A stretch of DNA of 64,000 nt from Cerasicoccus maritimus (GTDB lineage Bacteria > Verrucomicrobiota > Verrucomicrobiia > Opitutales > Cerasicoccaceae): contig JAVDPD010000004.1 in assembly GCA_031296935.1 (NCBI GenBank), positions 210,056 to 274,055 of the forward strand, given 5' to 3'. The notes under the pieces were generated by a model, which saw nothing but the letters and a program-made list of their open reading frames with translations, had not been told where the DNA came from and searched no databases. Position numbers and translations under genes: made by a program. This document shows, one piece after another, positions 62,743 to 64,000 of the stretch (position 1 is the stretch's first letter; each line of letters opens with the position of its first letter).

Positions 62743-63663
62743 CTACTTGGCCGAATAGCGTATGCTCGGATTTTGAAAGATATAGCTTGGCACGCTGGCG
62801 TTGACTTCCATTTCGTCGATGGTCGCCACGGAATACGTTTTGCCCTCGCTGGAAGTCACAATCTTCGTGGGCATGACAACACCATCGTCGGCGCGATGGT
62901 TGGACATCCGCATGATCGCCGCTGGGCGCGAGTTGTCGTGGTAGTGGCGCTCGTTGGCGACCTCCCAGTAGGTGTCCGGATCGAGGTAAGTCAGCACGCG
63001 CTCATGCTCGTCTTCATAGGCGATGACGTGGCAGATTTTGCCGTCGAACGGGGCATCGTTCAGCAGTGAGAAACGCTCTGGCGTCTCCTGGTATTTCCAC
63101 AGGCAACTACCCAGGCGGGCTGCTTCCTTGAACTGACTGCGCATGTCCTCAGACAATTCATCTACCTGACGCGTGGCACCGTTGAGCCCGATTTGCTGCG
63201 CCCAAATCTCCTGGCCGTCATAGCCCATTTCGAGACGGAGGCCATCGTGGATCATCACGCGGCGCGCTAGGTTGGGCTGGCGAAAGTAAAACACGATCTC
63301 GTGCTGTTTTTCGGGGTCGCCGTCAGCCCCCATTTGCAGTTGCGCATGAAGCTTGAGCGTGGTCACCTGGTCAATCTTGGTGGCCGCAAAATGTCGTAGG
63401 ATGATTTGCTCCAGAGGGCTGGTCGATTTTATTTCGGCCAGTTGTTCCTCCAGTGTTTTTTCTTTGCCAACCTTAGTCTCGCCTTCGGTCAATAGCGTAG
63501 TGTCTGACTCCTGTTGTTGGGATAACTGCGCTTCCTTGGACAGAATCAATGCAGCGACACCACCGACCGTAATTACGATCAACGCCGCGACTCCAATGAT
63601 GATGCCGCGGGGACTTTTCTTCTTACGGATTCGCTTAACTGCTCGACGCTTGCTTGGGGCCAT
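62743..63663 (-). CDS. membrane-anchored hypothetical protein, LolA-like outline
   Basis: A 306-residue protein. The N-terminus is strongly basic (KRRAVKRIRKKKSPRG), followed by one membrane helix (IIIGVAALIVITVGGVAALI), a coiled linker, and a beta-rich domain from about residue 80 (TTLKLHAQLQMGADGDPEKQ, ICHVIAYEDEHERVLTYLDP). The order of strands and the phrases HEIVFYFRQPNLARR and EMEVNASVPSYIFQNPS recall the half-barrel of LolA/outer-membrane lipoprotein-sorting proteins. That is only an outline similarity. It lies 110 bases from sufS, on the same strand. Confidence 0.55.
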   Translation of the reverse strand: MAPSKRRAVKRIRKKKSPRGIIIGVAALIVITVGGVAALILSKEAQLSQQQESDTTLLTEGETKVGKEKTLEEQLAEIKSTSPLEQIILRHFAATKIDQVTTLKLHAQLQMGADGDPEKQHEIVFYFRQPNLARRVMIHDGLRLEMGYDGQEIWAQQIGLNGATRQVDELSEDMRSQFKEAARLGSCLWKYQETPERFSLLNDAPFDGKICHVIAYEDEHERVLTYLDPDTYWEVANERHYHDNSRPAAIMRMSNHRADDGVVMPTKIVTSSEGKTYSVATIDEMEVNASVPSYIFQNPSIRYSAK

Positions 63664-63903
63664 TCCCTAGCCACTCAGATTTGGCGCAATAGGGAAATAC
63701 TGGAAGTGTCATTTTACCGTGCCGAATATGGCGATTTAAAGACTTTGTTAAGAACGGGTTGCCAATCCGTCACATTAGCTGAAGTAGTTACGAGGCAATC
63801 TGACAGTTGTGTGATAGACCATGGATTATCAGTCTGGTCCTAATGCAAGAACGACGAAGGTGACACTGCCCCCATGGGAGGCGGCGCGCCCGAGACTGAA
63901 GAC

Positions 63904-64000
63904 ATGAGTATCAACGAAAAAATCATCCGTCACAAAGTAGGCCTGTTGAACCTGGCCGAAGAACTGGGCAACGTTTCGAAGGCCTGCCAGATCATGGGGC
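63904..64000 (+). mobile_element. IS481-family transposase, N-terminal fragment (continues beyond window)
   Basis: The last 97 bases encode SINEKIIRHKVGLLNLAEEL followed by GNVSKACQIMG, which matches the N-terminal helix-turn-helix of IS481-type transposases as I remember them. ATG 63904 fits; an in-frame ATG 30 bases upstream is also possible. The DDE domain lies beyond the right edge. The left inverted repeat should lie in 63664-63900, but cannot be fixed without the other end. Confidence 0.75.

Overview
The window is a bacterial chromosome segment that reads as Verrucomicrobiota, most likely class Opitutae. This is inferred from three things: PEP-CTERM surface proteins with the VPEP sorting signal, a TIGR02597-like secreted protein next to one of them, and weak use of Shine-Dalgarno sequences. 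No rRNA, tRNA or CRISPR array was found. Most genes are moderately GC-rich. The polysaccharide genes (about 28.8-33.4 kb) and the surface-protein genes (about 46.5-48.1 kb) are visibly AT-richer.

Layout. 0-15 kb is mainly housekeeping: the tail of a sigma-54 response regulator, queG, recA, mnmE-mnmG (with two parS-like sites inside mnmG), a PhoB/PhoR-type two-component pair, trmB, a MazG-like pyrophosphohydrolase, a DUF4019 protein, an LHPP/HDHD2-like HAD phosphatase and an esterase followed by a 34-residue membrane peptide. 15-24.6 kb is patchy: glycogen phosphorylase, a chain-length-determinant-like gene, an ArsR/Cys-rich peptide/DUF318 permease operon, a truncated copy of a polysaccharide copolymerase, an oxidoreductase, and several copies of an intergenic hairpin repeat. 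24.6-43 kb holds obgE, two tandem TPR proteins divergent from an exopolysaccharide export module (beta-barrel, Wza, Wzc), Sua5, rpsR, a PII protein, yhbY, alaS, a GT-C glycosyltransferase, two tandem PEP-CTERM proteins and a LuxR-type regulator. 43-48 kb holds a membrane-anchored TAXI-type protein, a four-helix-bundle protein, a beta-propeller, a TIGR02597-like protein and a third PEP-CTERM protein. 48.2-59 kb is one type II secretion operon in the order G-H-I-J-K-L-M-D-E-F. The right end has an IMPase-like protein, an amidase, sufS, an anchored hypothetical protein and the start of an IS481-type transposase.

How the parts work together. The Wza/Wzc/barrel/TPR genes look like one envelope polysaccharide export system. 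The PEP-CTERM proteins would be sorted by an exosortase that is not in the window. The type II secretion operon lacks GspC and a prepilin peptidase, so those functions must come from elsewhere. mnmE-mnmG with parS-like sites suggests that the segment lies in the origin-proximal partition region.

The least ordinary signals are in the non-coding DNA. There is a family of intergenic hairpins with a constant loop and flank but different, still complementary stems. There are also 19-bp palindromes directly after stop codons, CTTTG-N5-CAAAG palindromes, and CTTTAAYC-type tracts just upstream of five start codons. An inverted pair of the hairpin repeats brackets a 1.6-kb segment that carries a gene remnant.
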